From positions 124,001 to 188,000 of the forward strand of contig JACJYC010000004.1 of NCBI GenBank assembly GCA_020636325.1: 64,000 bases of DNA. The letters run 5' to 3'. Below, piece after piece: positions 1-7,744 of the stretch. A program made the position numbers and the translations under genes. Within the stretch, counting starts at the first letter, position 1; the number at the start of each line of letters is the position of its first letter. Below the pieces are notes generated by a model. The model made no database searches. It saw only the letters and a program-made list of their open reading frames with translations, and was not told where the DNA came from. This DNA is from Lewinellaceae bacterium (GTDB lineage: Bacteria > Bacteroidota > Bacteroidia > Chitinophagales > Saprospiraceae).

Positions 1-6
1 CGATTT

Positions 7-654
7 ATGGTTAATCTCAACGAACAAAATACCATTGCCAATATCTTTGTCGCCGAACTGCGGGACACCAAGATCCAGACGGACCCCTTCCGGTTCAGGT
101 ACAACCTCGAACGCCTCGGTGAGGTCATGGCCTATGAAATCAGCCGGACCCTCCATTACAAACATATCTCGGTTGAAACGTCGTTGGGTATTGCCAATAC
201 CAAAGTACCGGCCGATGAGATCGTACTGGGCGCCATCCTCCGCGCCGGCCTGCCCCTGCACCAGGGGCTGCTGCGGATCTTCGACCGGGCCTCCAACGCC
301 TTTGTCTCCGCTTACCGCAAACACCACAAGGACGGCACTTTCGAGATCGAGCTGGAGTACGTTTCCTGCCCGTCGCTCGACGGCAAGGTGCTCATCATGG
401 CCGACCCCATGCTGGCTACCGGCGCATCCATGGGGATCGCCCTGGCCGAACTGCTGAAATTCGGCAAGCCCAAGGCCATTCACGTGGTCACGGCCATCGC
501 CTCCACTTACGGCCTCGAACACATCAAGCGCCTTTTTCCGGAGGCCAAGGTCTGGATGGGCGACCTGGATGAGGAATTGACGGCCAAATCCTATATCGTG
601 CCCGGTCTGGGCGATGCCGGCGACCTGAGCTACGGCATTAAATTGCAGGACTGA
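7..654 (+). CDS. upp: Uracil phosphoribosyltransferase
   Basis: Cytoplasmic pyrimidine-salvage enzyme that converts uracil and PRPP to UMP and diphosphate. The product is 215 aa, normal for the family. The PRPP-binding loop VLIMADPMLATGASM lies at residues 128-142, and the C-terminal uracil-binding stretch IVPGLGDAGDLSYG is close to residue 200. The ATG is six bases into the window, so the promoter cannot be seen. The stop is only two bases before the ATG of the large envelope protein downstream, so the two are probably cotranscribed although their functions look unrelated. The family call is secure from the two motifs and the length. Confidence 0.96.
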   Translation: MVNLNEQNTIANIFVAELRDTKIQTDPFRFRYNLERLGEVMAYEISRTLHYKHISVETSLGIANTKVPADEIVLGAILRAGLPLHQGLLRIFDRASNAFVSAYRKHHKDGTFEIELEYVSCPSLDGKVLIMADPMLATGASMGIALAELLKFGKPKAIHVVTAIASTYGLEHIKRLFPEAKVWMGDLDEELTAKSYIVPGLGDAGDLSYGIKLQD

Positions 655-656
655 CC

Positions 657-3605
657 ATGAAGGCGGCGATCGGCATAGTGGCGGCCATCCTGCTGGCGGT
701 AACCTCCTCCTACGGGCAGATCCCCTCCAATACCATTGGCGCGAATCCGCCGGAGTTGAAATGGCGAACCATCAATACCGACGCCGTGCGGATCGTTTTC
801 CCCACCGAAGCGGAGGCGCAGGCGCAACGGGTTGCCAATATCATTGCCTACCTGAGCGACCACCACAACGAAACCATCGGCGACAAGCGGAAAAAAGTCA
901 GCATCTTTTTCCAGAACCAGACCGTTATCCCCAACGGCCTGGTGACGGTAGGGCCGTTCCGGTCCGAATTCAACCTGACCTCGCCGCAATTCAACTGCCC
1001 CTCCGACTGGGTCGACCTGCTGGCCGTTCACGAATATGAGCACGTCAAACAATTTGCCAATTCCAACCGGGGCATCACCTCCGTTTTCAAAACCCTGATG
1101 GGATCCTGGGCCTGGGGCGGATTTGCCGCTACGGCGCTTCCCCGGTGGTTCTGGGAAGGCGACGCGGTCAATACGGAGACAGCCTTGTCCAACACCGGCC
1201 GGGGCCGGATGCCCGCCTTTACCATGGAACAACGCGCGCTGGTGCTGGACGGCATTGATTACGGTTATGAAAAAGCGGCGGCGGGCTCCTTGAAGGATTT
1301 TGTCCCGGACCATTACAGCCTGGGTTACTATATGACCGCCTACGGTAAGGGCCATTTCGGAAGAGAACTGTGGAAGGGCGTTCTGGCGGATGCCGTAAGT
1401 TATAAAGGGCTTTTCTTTCCCCTCAGCCGGAACCTCAAAAAGCGGACGGGTTTGGGGACTGCCGGCCTGTACGACGCCATGCGGACCGAACTGGACAGCC
1501 TTTGGCAGGACAACGGCCGTTCGGTTGCCGTTTCTTCTTCCGCCATGTTCAACAAGGCCACGAAAAGAACGGTGGTCCATTACAGCGCTCCGCAATGGCT
1601 GGACAATGGACGGTTGATTGTGGAAAAGCGCGGTTATGACCAGATTCCATCCTACGTGGCGCTCGATGCAAACGGGACGGAAACCAGGGTGACGATGCCG
1701 GGCGTATTGTTCGGCCCGCCGGAAACGACCCTCTCCTATGCCGCCAACCGGCTGGCCTGGGCTGAGCTGGCCTTCGATCCCCGATGGTCCAACCGGGATT
1801 ATTCGGTGATCCGCATCTACGAGCTCAATACCCGCCAAAAAAGGACCCTGACCCGGCAGTCGAAGCTGTTTGCGCCGGCCCTTTCGCCGGACGGCAACCG
1901 GGTCGCCGCCGTCGAATATGCGCCCTCCGGGGCCTGCAGCCTGGTCATCCTGGATGCGGGCGACGGTCGTGAATTGCAGCGGTTGCCGAACCCGGAAGGG
2001 TATTTCTACGCGTACCCCAACTGGGGCCCGCAGGGGGATTATCTGGTGGTGGTGGCCCAGAAGGACGAAAAACACGCATTGCATAAAATTGATCTGGCAG
2101 CCGGGCAACCGGTTGTGCTGGTCCCGGGGCGGCCGGCCCAATTGTCGCACACGGCGGTCGGCGGCGAATGGGTTTATTTTTCAGCCGCTTATTCAGGCGT
2201 CAATCAGGTCTATGCGGTGAAAAGCGACGGAACGGGGCTGTCCGCGGTTACAAACGCTCCGATCGGGGCTTTTCAACCCGCCGTCTCGCCGGATGGAAAA
2301 AACCTGGCGTACAGCGAATTTTCCAGCCGGGGCTTCAATGTCATGACCATGCCGCTTGATCCGGATGCGTTTACCCCGGCAGATCTTTCGGCGGTTGAGC
2401 CGTTGCCGACCTACGCGGAGGCGTTGAGCCGTCAGGAAGGCGGCAGCATCCTGCCCGAAATGACGAACCGCAGTTTCGAGGTAAAAAAATTCAACCGGCT
2501 TTCCGGCATCATCAACCCGCACAGCTGGCTGCCCGTCCTGGACCCGCCGCTGTACGGTGCGAGGATCCTGTCGGACAACCGCTTCAGCACGTTGTCGATG
2601 GAAGGTTCGGCGCTTTACAACGACAATGAAAAAGAGTGGAGTTATTCCGGCACATTGAGCTATGCCGAATGGTTTCCGATCATTAACCTGAGTTATACGG
2701 ATCAGCACCGGTCGGGCAACCAATTGGTCTTTACCCCCGAAAATGATTCTACGGTCATCTTCTCGTCGTACAACGAGCGCTGGCGGGAAAACAAATGGAC
2801 GGCGGGCGTGCACGTGCCCCTCAATTTCAGCAAGGGAAATGTCTTTCAGCGGATTGATGTCCTGGCCAATTCGGATTTCATCGATGTGGATGCGGAAGGC
2901 CGGTTCGACCGGCCGGGCAATTTCAGGGATACCCTCAATGTGGGAAAAGGCGGGGTCAACCGGCTGACCGACCTGTTCAAAGAACCGATAGAAGACGGGC
3001 AATTCAATACGCTGGATTTGCGCCTGCGCTGGATCCTCTATCAGCGCCAGGCCGTTCAGTTCCTGAACCCGAAATGGGGCATGCTGGCCGATTTCCGGTA
3101 CAGAACGGCCATGGGGAGTGAACGGTTCAGGGGCGACAACCTGCTGATCCGGTCGGACCTGTATTTCCCCGGGTTGGCTCGCAACCACAGCTTCTACATC
3201 AACCTGGCCTACCAGCAGAACGATTTGCTGGATAACTACCGTTTCCCGGATTTTTTTCCCTATCCCCGAGGCTATGACGGCTTGCTGGGCACGCGGGTGT
3301 TCAAAGCAGGGGCCAATTACAGCCTGCCGCTTGCTTATCCCGATCTGGCGATCGGGCCGCTGGCTTTTGTCAAGCGGATAAAAGTAAACGGTTTCTTTGA
3401 CTACGGCAGGCGGGAGAACGACAGCCCCTTTACCGGGAGCAATCAATTCTCCTCAACGGGATTGGAACTCCGTTTTGACGTTCGCCTGTTGCGGCTGGTG
3501 GAAGCCGACCTGGGGCTGCGGTACAGTTATCTGCTGAACGCCGCCTACGCGCCCCAGGGACAGGTGCACCAATTCGATTTCCTGGTGATCAGTATCAGCA
3601 ACTGA
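657..3605 (+). CDS. Outer-membrane fusion: metalloprotease-like domain, TolB-type propeller, beta-barrel
   Basis: 982 aa with a signal peptide ending near residue 20. Residues 40-190 resemble a gluzincin peptidase: HEYEH (HExxH) at 125-129, followed by WFWEGDAVNTE, where the third zinc-ligand Glu is expected. Residues about 300-590 hold TolB/WD40-like blades (several LSPDGNRVA and VSPDGKNLA repeats). From about residue 615 the chain alternates like an outer-membrane beta-barrel and ends in FLVISISN, similar to surface-antigen barrels. The protein probably sits in the outer membrane with the propeller and protease-like part on one face. It follows upp by two bases and ends exactly where the convergent lipoprotein gene ends. 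The substrate is unknown; whether the protease site is active is inference. Confidence 0.8.
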   Translation: MKAAIGIVAAILLAVTSSYGQIPSNTIGANPPELKWRTINTDAVRIVFPTEAEAQAQRVANIIAYLSDHHNETIGDKRKKVSIFFQNQTVIPNGLVTVGPFRSEFNLTSPQFNCPSDWVDLLAVHEYEHVKQFANSNRGITSVFKTLMGSWAWGGFAATALPRWFWEGDAVNTETALSNTGRGRMPAFTMEQRALVLDGIDYGYEKAAAGSLKDFVPDHYSLGYYMTAYGKGHFGRELWKGVLADAVSYKGLFFPLSRNLKKRTGLGTAGLYDAMRTELDSLWQDNGRSVAVSSSAMFNKATKRTVVHYSAPQWLDNGRLIVEKRGYDQIPSYVALDANGTETRVTMPGVLFGPPETTLSYAANRLAWAELAFDPRWSNRDYSVIRIYELNTRQKRTLTRQSKLFAPALSPDGNRVAAVEYAPSGACSLVILDAGDGRELQRLPNPEGYFYAYPNWGPQGDYLVVVAQKDEKHALHKIDLAAGQPVVLVPGRPAQLSHTAVGGEWVYFSAAYSGVNQVYAVKSDGTGLSAVTNAPIGAFQPAVSPDGKNLAYSEFSSRGFNVMTMPLDPDAFTPADLSAVEPLPTYAEALSRQEGGSILPEMTNRSFEVKKFNRLSGIINPHSWLPVLDPPLYGARILSDNRFSTLSMEGSALYNDNEKEWSYSGTLSYAEWFPIINLSYTDQHRSGNQLVFTPENDSTVIFSSYNERWRENKWTAGVHVPLNFSKGNVFQRIDVLANSDFIDVDAEGRFDRPGNFRDTLNVGKGGVNRLTDLFKEPIEDGQFNTLDLRLRWILYQRQAVQFLNPKWGMLADFRYRTAMGSERFRGDNLLIRSDLYFPGLARNHSFYINLAYQQNDLLDNYRFPDFFPYPRGYDGLLGTRVFKAGANYSLPLAYPDLAIGPLAFVKRIKVNGFFDYGRRENDSPFTGSNQFSSTGLELRFDVRLLRLVEADLGLRYSYLLNAAYAPQGQVHQFDFLVISISN

Positions 3606-4070
3606 TTACTCCTTCGGGTCGACCGGGGAGAAGTACCGCTTGAAGTAGGTGCCTTCCGCCTGGTTGATGCCCAGTACGAGGATGTTGTCGCCGAGCGTAT
3701 CGACGGGAACCGGCGAGTTTCTGGTGCCGTCAAACTGGAAGATTACGGCAGGTTTTCCTTCGAATTTGGTCCACATCCATTTGCCGGTGCGGACTTCTTC
3801 CTTGGTGGTGATCGTCAGGGTGCTGTCCGCCTTGAATTCAAAAAAAGCGTCGCGGAAGCGGGTTGTGGTGGCCTGAACGCCTTCGCGAAGGTAATCATTC
3901 AGCTCCAGTTTACCCGATTCCTGGAGGGTGGTGCGGTCATCAAAGCGCCATGGGGTCCGCGTCAGCATTTGGGTCATAGCTGATTCGCCGGAATTGCCGC
4001 CCGTTTTGCCGCAGGCTGCGATGGCCAATATGCTCAGGGAAAATAAAAGGATACGGTACATTTTGTTCAT
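3606..4070 (-). CDS. Lipoprotein, possibly lipocalin-like
   Basis: 154 aa. The N-terminus is a type II signal peptide with lipobox LAIAAC and Cys20 as the lipidated residue. The mature part has a beta-rich pattern (FFEFKADSTLTITTKEEVRTG, then GKWMWTKFEG, then AVIFQFDGT) typical of small lipocalin-like domains common in Bacteroidota, but I cannot name a family with certainty. The gene is exactly tail-to-tail with the preceding plus-strand gene, with no base between the stops, so neither gene has room for a separate terminator. A -7 box lies 16 bases upstream of the start. Confidence 0.75.
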   Translation of the reverse strand: MNKMYRILLFSLSILAIAACGKTGGNSGESAMTQMLTRTPWRFDDRTTLQESGKLELNDYLREGVQATTTRFRDAFFEFKADSTLTITTKEEVRTGKWMWTKFEGKPAVIFQFDGTRNSPVPVDTLGDNILVLGINQAEGTYFKRYFSPVDPKE

Positions 4071-4085
4071 GATTTTTTAGCGGCG

Positions 4086-4093
4086 CAAAGGTA
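4086..4093 (-). promoter_or_regulatory. Bacteroidota-type -7 box
   Basis: Minus-strand TACCTTTG matches TAnnTTTG. It lies just upstream of the lipoprotein start at 4070, which implies a very short leader. No convincing -33 TTTG was seen. Confidence 0.4.
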
Positions 4094-4110
4094 GGAGTTT
4101 TTTTATTATT

Positions 4111-4246
4111 GATCCGATTGGATCGATTTTTAGATTGATTCGATTGAGCTGACCAACCGACGGATGTCCAAAATTCCAGCTAACCTGCCGACTGGGGTCA
4201 ATCGACCACGCCGCGGCGTGGCGGATCAATCGGATCAATCGAAAAA
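4111..4246. repeat. Short-unit tandem tract (GATCAATCG-type) with nested GC palindrome
   Basis: Two blocks of GATCAATCG/GATTGATTCG-like words (4111-4148 and 4197-4245) flank ordinary sequence. The perfect 16-bp palindrome CCACGCCGCGGCGTGG is at 4206-4221 inside the second block. The tract abuts the stop codon of the RNA methyltransferase gene (4247). The same words recur at 40397-40551. Confidence 0.75.
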
Positions 4247-5509
4247 TTATTCTGCTTTTTTCTTCTCCAGCAACGCCAGATAGAATCCGTCAAATCCGCA
4301 GATGTGGGGCGCCAGGGTTTTGGATTCCTGCCATTCAAAGCTGTCGCCGTGTCTGGCCATGAAGGCTTCCACCTGTTTTTCGTTCTCCGAGGGGAGGATG
4401 CTGCACGTGGCATATACCATTTTACCGCCCGGTTTGAGCATGCGGGAATAGGATTCCAGCAATTCGGCCTGGGTTTGCCGGACCCGGTCGATGAAGTCGG
4501 GGGTGAGCTTCCATTTGGCGTCCGGGTTGCGGCGCAGGACACCCAGCCCGGAGCACGGCGCATCGATGAGGAGCCGGTCGGCGCTGCCGGCCAGGCGTTT
4601 GATGGTCTTGGTGCTTTCCACCGGCCGGGCTTCGATGATGTCGACCCCGTTCCGGCGGGCGCGTTTGCGGAGCTCGTCCAGTTTCCAGGCTTCGGTATCC
4701 AGCGCGATGATCTGCCCTTTGTTCTGCATCAGGGCGGCGATGTGAAGGGTTTTGCCGCCTGCGCCCGCACAGGCATCGATGACCCGCATGCCCGGCAGCA
4801 CATTGAGCAGGGGCGCTACCTGTTGGGACGACCAGTCCTGGATTTCGAACCAGCCTTTTTTGAACGCCTGGGTATTGAACAGGTTCTTACGCTCCGTAAC
4901 GACCATTGCGTCTCCGTTGAGCGGTTCGGTACGCACTTCCTCATCCAGCAGCAGGGCGTGCAGCTCGGGAATATCGGCTTTGAGCCGGTTGACCCGGATG
5001 ACGACCCTGGCGGGGTCGTTGAGGGCCGGCAGGATCTTTGCCCAGTCCTCACCCAGTTCTTTTTCGCCGAGTTCATCTATCCAATCCGGGATGGATTCCC
5101 GGAATTTGCGCAGGCCGCATAGGTCCCGGTAGCGATCCTGGAGGTTATCCCGGTTGAGGCCCTGGAATTCTTCCCAATGCGGCAGTTCGCGGCCTTTGAT
5201 CAGGTAGAAAATGCCGAAAATCCGCCACCAGTCCAACTCGCTGGACGGATTCCGCCCCAGCAGGGTCGCCAGCGGACGGTACCAGCGCACGATCTCGTAG
5301 ACGCTCTCCGCCACGAAAGCGCGGTCGCGCGAACCCCATTTGGGCATATTCTTGAAGGACCGCTCAATGGCCTTGTCGGCATACAGCCCCTCTTCAAAAA
5401 TAGCCGTAAGGATAATGGCCACCCCTTTGACCAGGTTGGGAAAAAGCTTTGGCGGACCGGCCTGCTGCTCCTGCTTTTCACTGACTTTGCGCTGTTGATC
5501 GTTTTTCAT
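4247..5509 (-). CDS. RsmB/NOP-family rRNA cytosine-C5 methyltransferase
   Basis: 420 aa, cytoplasmic. It transfers a methyl group from S-adenosylmethionine to C5 of an rRNA cytosine. Motif I is DACAGAGGKT at 245-254. Motif IV is DAPCSGLGVLRRNPD with Cys319, and motif VI is VYATCSILPSENEK with the catalytic Cys369, so both cysteines of the m5C mechanism are present. The N-terminal 150 residues are helical and could correspond to the RNA-binding part; a clear NusB domain was not recognised. The family is secure, but the exact target (for example 16S C967) is inference. A -7 box lies 14 bases before the start. Confidence 0.93.
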   Translation of the reverse strand: MKNDQQRKVSEKQEQQAGPPKLFPNLVKGVAIILTAIFEEGLYADKAIERSFKNMPKWGSRDRAFVAESVYEIVRWYRPLATLLGRNPSSELDWWRIFGIFYLIKGRELPHWEEFQGLNRDNLQDRYRDLCGLRKFRESIPDWIDELGEKELGEDWAKILPALNDPARVVIRVNRLKADIPELHALLLDEEVRTEPLNGDAMVVTERKNLFNTQAFKKGWFEIQDWSSQQVAPLLNVLPGMRVIDACAGAGGKTLHIAALMQNKGQIIALDTEAWKLDELRKRARRNGVDIIEARPVESTKTIKRLAGSADRLLIDAPCSGLGVLRRNPDAKWKLTPDFIDRVRQTQAELLESYSRMLKPGGKMVYATCSILPSENEKQVEAFMARHGDSFEWQESKTLAPHICGFDGFYLALLEKKKAE

Positions 5510-5522
5510 TCGAAAATTTGGG

Positions 5523-5530
5523 CAAAATTA
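5523..5530 (-). promoter_or_regulatory. Bacteroidota-type -7 box
   Basis: Minus-strand TAATTTTG (TAnnTTTG) lies 14 bases upstream of the ATG of the RNA methyltransferase at 5509. Confidence 0.4.
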
Positions 5531-5633
5531 GGAAAAATGTAAAGACAAGGTGACCCTTTACCCCTTTCCGGTCTTTTTCTTAAAGCGATTAACTCCCTGG
5601 AAACATCCCAATTGCCATAAAAACCAATGCCAT

Positions 5634-5825
5634 ATGAAAAAGCAATCTTTGATTCCGATCCTGGTTTTTGCCCTGCTGGGCTTTTCCGCCTGCCGGCAAA
5701 CCAACCAACCTTCCGCGGAAGCAGTGGACGATGAAAGTCTGACCGAATTGCCGAACAAACAAAGAAAATGGACGCGTTCCTGGCGAAGAACAAACCTCCG
5801 GTCAACTCGTAGAGGGGATTTTTGA
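5634..5825 (+). pseudogene. Small lipoprotein gene, probably frameshifted
   Basis: The open frame starting at ATG 5634 begins with a clean lipoprotein signal (MKKQSLIPILVFALLGFSAC, lipobox FSAC) but after residue 34 becomes Arg/Trp-rich (RKWTRSWRRTNLRSTRRGDF), typical of a shadow frame. From 5738 a second frame reads SDRIAEQTKKMDAFLAKNKP and then PVNS to a TAG at 5810-5812. That tail has GC-rich third positions and normal composition. The simplest reading is one indel near 5736-5740 that splits a protein of about 58 aa. A sequencing error is equally possible. The protein has no recognisable function. A purine-rich GAGAGTG-type tract follows directly. Confidence 0.55.
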
Positions 5826-5946
5826 AGAGTGGGTGAGGGAGAGAGTGAGAGAGGTGGTGATGGGGAGTTGTTGCCTGCGCCGGCTTTGCGTGATTGTGAT
5901 CCATGGAGTGTTGCAGGTCCTGTAGTCTGAAATGATCCAGATAATT

Positions 5947-6050
5947 GAGGCCGTTCAATAAAGTGTATTTCTCGCCAAGACACGAAGATCTGATTTTTAG
6001 CAAGCTGCACATGCTAAAAATCCAGGGGACACAAAATTCTGAACAGCCTC
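5947..6050 (-). mobile_element. MITE-like element, copy 1 (with 8-bp TSD)
   Basis: The 104-bp element has terminal inverted repeats GAGGCCGTTCA and TGAACAGCCTC and an internal hairpin TTTTTAGCA / TGCTAAAAA. It is bounded on both sides by the direct repeat AGATAATT (5939-5946 and 6051-6058). The length, inverted ends and exact 8-bp duplication indicate transposition by a transposase supplied in trans. It is in the opposite orientation to the other copies. Confidence 0.85.
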
Positions 6051-6085
6051 AGATAATTTGCAGGAGATGCAATTGCCGGCGTAGC

Positions 6086-6199
6086 AACAATAAACCAAAA
6101 CAAACAACAACAAACCCGCCTTCGCCGAGGCTTCAGCGGGCAGAGTAAACAAAAACAAACAAAAATAAACAAAAACAAACAACAACAAACAAAAATAAT
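6086..6199. repeat. A/C-rich tandem tract with nested GC-rich insert
   Basis: Repeated AAACAAAAACAAAC / AACAACAAAC words run up to the stop codon of the next minus-strand gene (6200). A GC-rich insert at about 6115-6145 interrupts the tract; it carries the 16-nt core CGCCTTCGCCGAGGCT (6117-6132) and hairpin arms CCCGC (6115-6119) / GCGGG (6136-6140). The same core is found at 18026-18041 (inverted) and 50655-50670. Confidence 0.75.
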
Positions 6200-7462
6200 C
6201 TACCGCGCCGCATAAGGCCCGAATTCCCCGATCACTTCCCGCTTTGCCGAATTGTCATCCAAAATAAACACTTTATACCGGGCGCCGTTGTCATAGACCC
6301 GGATCAATACGTGTCCGTGCCGGCTTTTGTACGACTGTTCGATGCGGCCGCCGATGACCAGTTCGTTGGCTTCCAGCATATCGGTGGAAAAGAGGTCGCG
6401 CTCGCCAGGGTAGAGGACCGGGGAGGTGATCCGCCGCAGGACTTCCTCGCCGGGGTGATCCGACGACCAGTTTTGCTGCACCCATATCCGCGGCCGCAGG
6501 GTGCGCACGTAGTACGGGCTTTGGGAATCGCGGTTGCCGTGATGGTTGAGGGTGGCTGCGTCGACCGGGCCGACAACCGGCGCCAGGTTGGCCTCCACGC
6601 TGTTCATATCGCTTTCCCCGATGGCATTCATGCCGCTGATATCGCCCCCCGTGAAATAGTCGAAATCGCCGAAGCTGATCCGGACGGCATTGCTCAACGG
6701 GTTTTCGCCCGGGTATTGGCCGGCCTGGAAAAGCTGGAAGGTCTCGCCTTCTGCATAGCCCGTCCAGATCCGGCCGTTGGAGGAGATATTCCTGACCTCG
6801 AAGCCGGGAAAATTTTCAGGGTGATATTGCAAAGTGATCTGTCGGCCGGATCCCGGCCGGATCGGTTCGTTGACCATCCCGTGCTTTTCTTTCTGGAATT
6901 CGATGAATTTCCAGTATTCGCGCAGGGTTTGGAGGATATGGTATTCATCGGCGCTTGCTCCGGCGGCGAAGGCCTCCGATTTCAGATCGATCGGAAAATC
7001 GAAACCGCGGTCGAGCATCGTCCGGATGGGGATCAGGTCCCCGACCTCCATCATGCCCGTGAGCCGGTAGCCTCCGGTAGAGAGCGGCCGGTTTTCGTCC
7101 CATTCCCCGAAATGGTCGTCATGGTAGTGCGTGATCAGGGCGTAATCCAGTACGGGCGGCCTGCCTGTGGGGGCGAACTGACGGATATAGTCCGCAATCC
7201 AGGCGCCGGCGGACCGGGTATCGTCCGGTTTGCGCACTGTGTTGCGCGGAGACAGTGTGCGCGGATGGGTATCGGAAATATCGCCTGCATCGACAAGCAG
7301 GGTGGTGCCGTCCGGGAAGACCAGGTACGCCGCGTCGCCGCGCCCGGTGCTGATGTGGTGAATGTCGAGGAAGCCCTCCTGCCAGGGCGGCAAAATAGCC
7401 TGGGATTGGCCTGCACCAGGCAAGAGGTAAGCGAGGAGAAAAAGGAATGCGTATGGTTTCAC
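6200..7462 (-). CDS. Secreted metallo-beta-lactamase-fold hydrolase (ComEC-like domain)
   Basis: 420 aa from the preferred GTG start at 7462. The start gives MKPYAFLFLLAYLLPGAGQS, a normal signal peptide, whereas the upstream ATG at 7543 would add 27 residues translated from tandem repeats (PSTVNPQPSTV) in front of it. Motifs: GRGDAAYLVFPDGTTLLVDAGD, then the HxHxDH metal site ITHYHDDHFGEW, later LNHHGNRDS. This layout matches the MBL domain of ComEC/Rec2-like and periplasmic MBL proteins; there are no membrane segments, so it is a stand-alone exported hydrolase with unknown substrate. The stop abuts an A/C-rich tract. Confidence 0.85.
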   Translation of the reverse strand: MKPYAFLFLLAYLLPGAGQSQAILPPWQEGFLDIHHISTGRGDAAYLVFPDGTTLLVDAGDISDTHPRTLSPRNTVRKPDDTRSAGAWIADYIRQFAPTGRPPVLDYALITHYHDDHFGEWDENRPLSTGGYRLTGMMEVGDLIPIRTMLDRGFDFPIDLKSEAFAAGASADEYHILQTLREYWKFIEFQKEKHGMVNEPIRPGSGRQITLQYHPENFPGFEVRNISSNGRIWTGYAEGETFQLFQAGQYPGENPLSNAVRISFGDFDYFTGGDISGMNAIGESDMNSVEANLAPVVGPVDAATLNHHGNRDSQSPYYVRTLRPRIWVQQNWSSDHPGEEVLRRITSPVLYPGERDLFSTDMLEANELVIGGRIEQSYKSRHGHVLIRVYDNGARYKVFILDDNSAKREVIGEFGPYAAR

Positions 7463-7464
7463 GG

Positions 7465-7500
7465 TAGACGGTTGAGGGTTCACGGTAGACGGATTACGGG
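7465..7500. repeat. CCGTCTAC/CACCGT tract at the 5' end of the MBL gene
   Basis: Repeats of ACGGTAGACGG (minus strand CCGTCTACCGT) form the leader of the MBL gene and include its likely GTG start. The same word is expanded at 7694-7736 and 32173-32199. Confidence 0.6.
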
Positions 7501-7693
7501 GCTTCAAATCAGCTGTTTTTAGGCTCCAAAGGACTCTATTCATAGCAATACTATAGTTTTTGCTATTTTTTTACAACAGAAGAAACAAATTCAAGCTTTT
7601 CGACTGTTTCAGTGAAACGCACTCGGGAAAAGCAAGTAAAAAACGGCTATTTCCCAACCTAATTTATTGCTCTTCGTCCGTCGGTCCGGATTT

Positions 7694-7736
7694 CCGTCCA
7701 CCGTCTACCGTCCACCGTCCACCGTCCACCGTGAAT
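7694..7736. repeat. CCGTCCA 7-bp tandem tract
   Basis: About five units of a 7-bp word, CCGTCCA or CCGTCTA, ending nine bases 3' of the SusD stop codon. It is one of the family of stop-proximal tracts in this window. Confidence 0.75.
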
Positions 7737-7744
7737 ATAACGCT

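Larger units (their letters stand above)
5826..6199. other. Gene-free interval between small lipoprotein and MBL-fold gene
   Basis: The 374 bases hold three recognisable things: a GAGTGAGAGAGG-like tract (about 5828-5862), one MITE-like element with target-site duplication (5939-6058), and an AAC/AAAACAAAC low-complexity tract with a GC-rich hairpin insert (6086-6199). No convincing gene is seen on either strand. Confidence 0.7.

Noticed and set aside
630..2150. Minus-strand open frame of 506 codons opposite the propeller protein
   Set aside because: Exactly antisense to a gene with clear signal peptide and motifs; no start context or homology visible.
5506..6012. Minus-strand frames of 150-168 codons between the RNA methyltransferase and the MBL gene
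   Set aside because: They run through a repeat tract and the MITE-like element and have no domain or signal.
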